Below, in pieces: positions 63,206-64,000 of a stretch of DNA of 64,000 nt. The position numbers were made by a program, and so were the translations under genes. The stretch's first letter is position 1. The number at the start of each line of letters is the position of its first letter. Source of the DNA: Odobenus rosmarus divergens (Eukaryota; Chordata; Mammalia; Carnivora; Odobenidae); assembly GCF_000321225.1 (NCBI RefSeq), contig NW_004450480.1, positions 4,810,111-4,874,110 of the forward strand, read 5' to 3'. Under the pieces are notes generated by a model. That model worked only from the letters and a program-made list of their open reading frames with translations. It was not told the origin of the DNA and did not search any database.

Positions 63206-64000
63206 AGCTTGCAGTCACTAGTCTAAAGCAAGATTATGACAACGCCTCTGTTCTTTGGGGACAATCTTAATTTTTTTCCCTTCTTTAGTTCTTTGTGCCA
63301 TTTCTCACTTTCAATAAAACCAATTTACAGAATTCAATCTGCAAAAGTCAAGGCTGATTCTCATTAATTGGCAGGAGGCTCTCCTCTGAAAATTGCCAAT
63401 TTAACACAGTAGGAAGCAACAGGAAAGGGAAAAAATCTTTCCACGAGGTCTATGGGACATGAAATGAAAGCCAGCTGACAGATTCCTGCTTAGTTAAAAA
63501 AAATGGTCTTATTAAATGATAGAAATTGATTATTCAGAGAGTTGTATGTTTGACAAGATACTAGAATTCAGACTCTGATTTCCACTGCTCCTATCCCATC
63601 AATTGTTTGAATTGCTCTAATAGGAAGCACATCGTGAATACAAAACCACTGCCATTGTGTTCTAGAAAGAGAGAGAAACGAGCACAGCATGCTCACTTCT
63701 ATTTAACCGACCTGAATAACCGTTAGGCTATGTTTTTACAGCCTGCCATAGCATCGTTTTGACAAGGTTGTAAAGGCAACCCTTGATGTGCCAGTCTGCT
63801 TTTTCTCTCCCATCACTCTACCCTGGTGACTGCAGCACAATGAAAACACTTTCCTGAGTTTTAGAGAACTTGCTGACTTAAACAGACCCCCAATTAATGG
63901 CCAGCCAATCTGGACAGTTTACCAACGTGCCAATACCCAAGAAATGATAAACTATCACTGTCAAAGTGAAGGCATGGGAAAAATCTATATTTACTAGAAC
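63206..64000. other. Unique sequence to the window end
   Basis: About 800 bases without a recognised repeat, RNA or coding feature. Confidence 0.5.

Overview
The window is nuclear DNA of a carnivoran mammal. The diagnostic signal is the repeated tRNA-Lys-derived carnivore SINE (SINEC/CAN-SINE), seen as 17 full or partial copies with a head reading GGGGCRCCTGGGTGGCTCAG (or its complement) and a tail reading CAAATAAATAAAATCTT plus poly-A. The young copies carry the TTGTGTTCCCTCTCTC / TGTCTCTCTCTGTC body seen in bears, pinnipeds and related arctoid carnivorans rather than the dog-specific SINEC_Cf body. An arctoid is therefore the best guess; this rests on memory of the subfamilies and was not searched. 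Carnivore L1 3' UTRs and the general mammalian layer (MIR, L2, MER5, MER20, MER58, MLT1) fit the same picture.

I find no host protein-coding gene, rRNA or functional tRNA. Open reading frames are short and non-conserved in appearance, or lie in transposons. The window behaves as intergenic or deep intronic sequence. The only recognisable coding remnants are L1 ORF2 pieces (about 21.4 kb and 37.7-38.9 kb) and a stop-ridden gag-pro-pol remnant of an ancient ERV1-like provirus on the minus strand at about 26.8-28.8 kb.

Layout. 0-12 kb: MER20 copies, L1 3' ends, MIRs, L2 and SINEs, including a MIR split by a SINE and another MIR split by an unidentified 0.26 kb insert. 12-25 kb: antisense MLT1 LTRs, a nine-copy 26-bp G-rich minisatellite (13.5 kb), L2 and LTR-like fragments and an L1 3' piece. 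26-31.5 kb: MIR, the ERV remnant, L2, a SINE, and a 50-N assembly gap whose two flanks repeat each other. 34.5-40 kb: a large nest of plus-strand L1s containing two SINEs and a private inverted duplication. 40-48 kb: an AT palindromic repeat, a 170-bp polypurine tract, six consecutive minus-strand SINEs, and a short cluster of TAATTA homeodomain-type sites. 48-64 kb: MER58, L1, a SINE-in-SINE pair, nested L1s, MER5-like elements, MIRs and L2.

No novel gene system was found. The items most worth a second look are the duplicated gap flanks, the minisatellite, the inverted L1 duplication, a possible small retrocopy at 253-422, the TAATTA cluster and the ERV remnant. Repeat family names come from recalled consensus sequences. 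RepeatMasker with an arctoid library would confirm or correct them.
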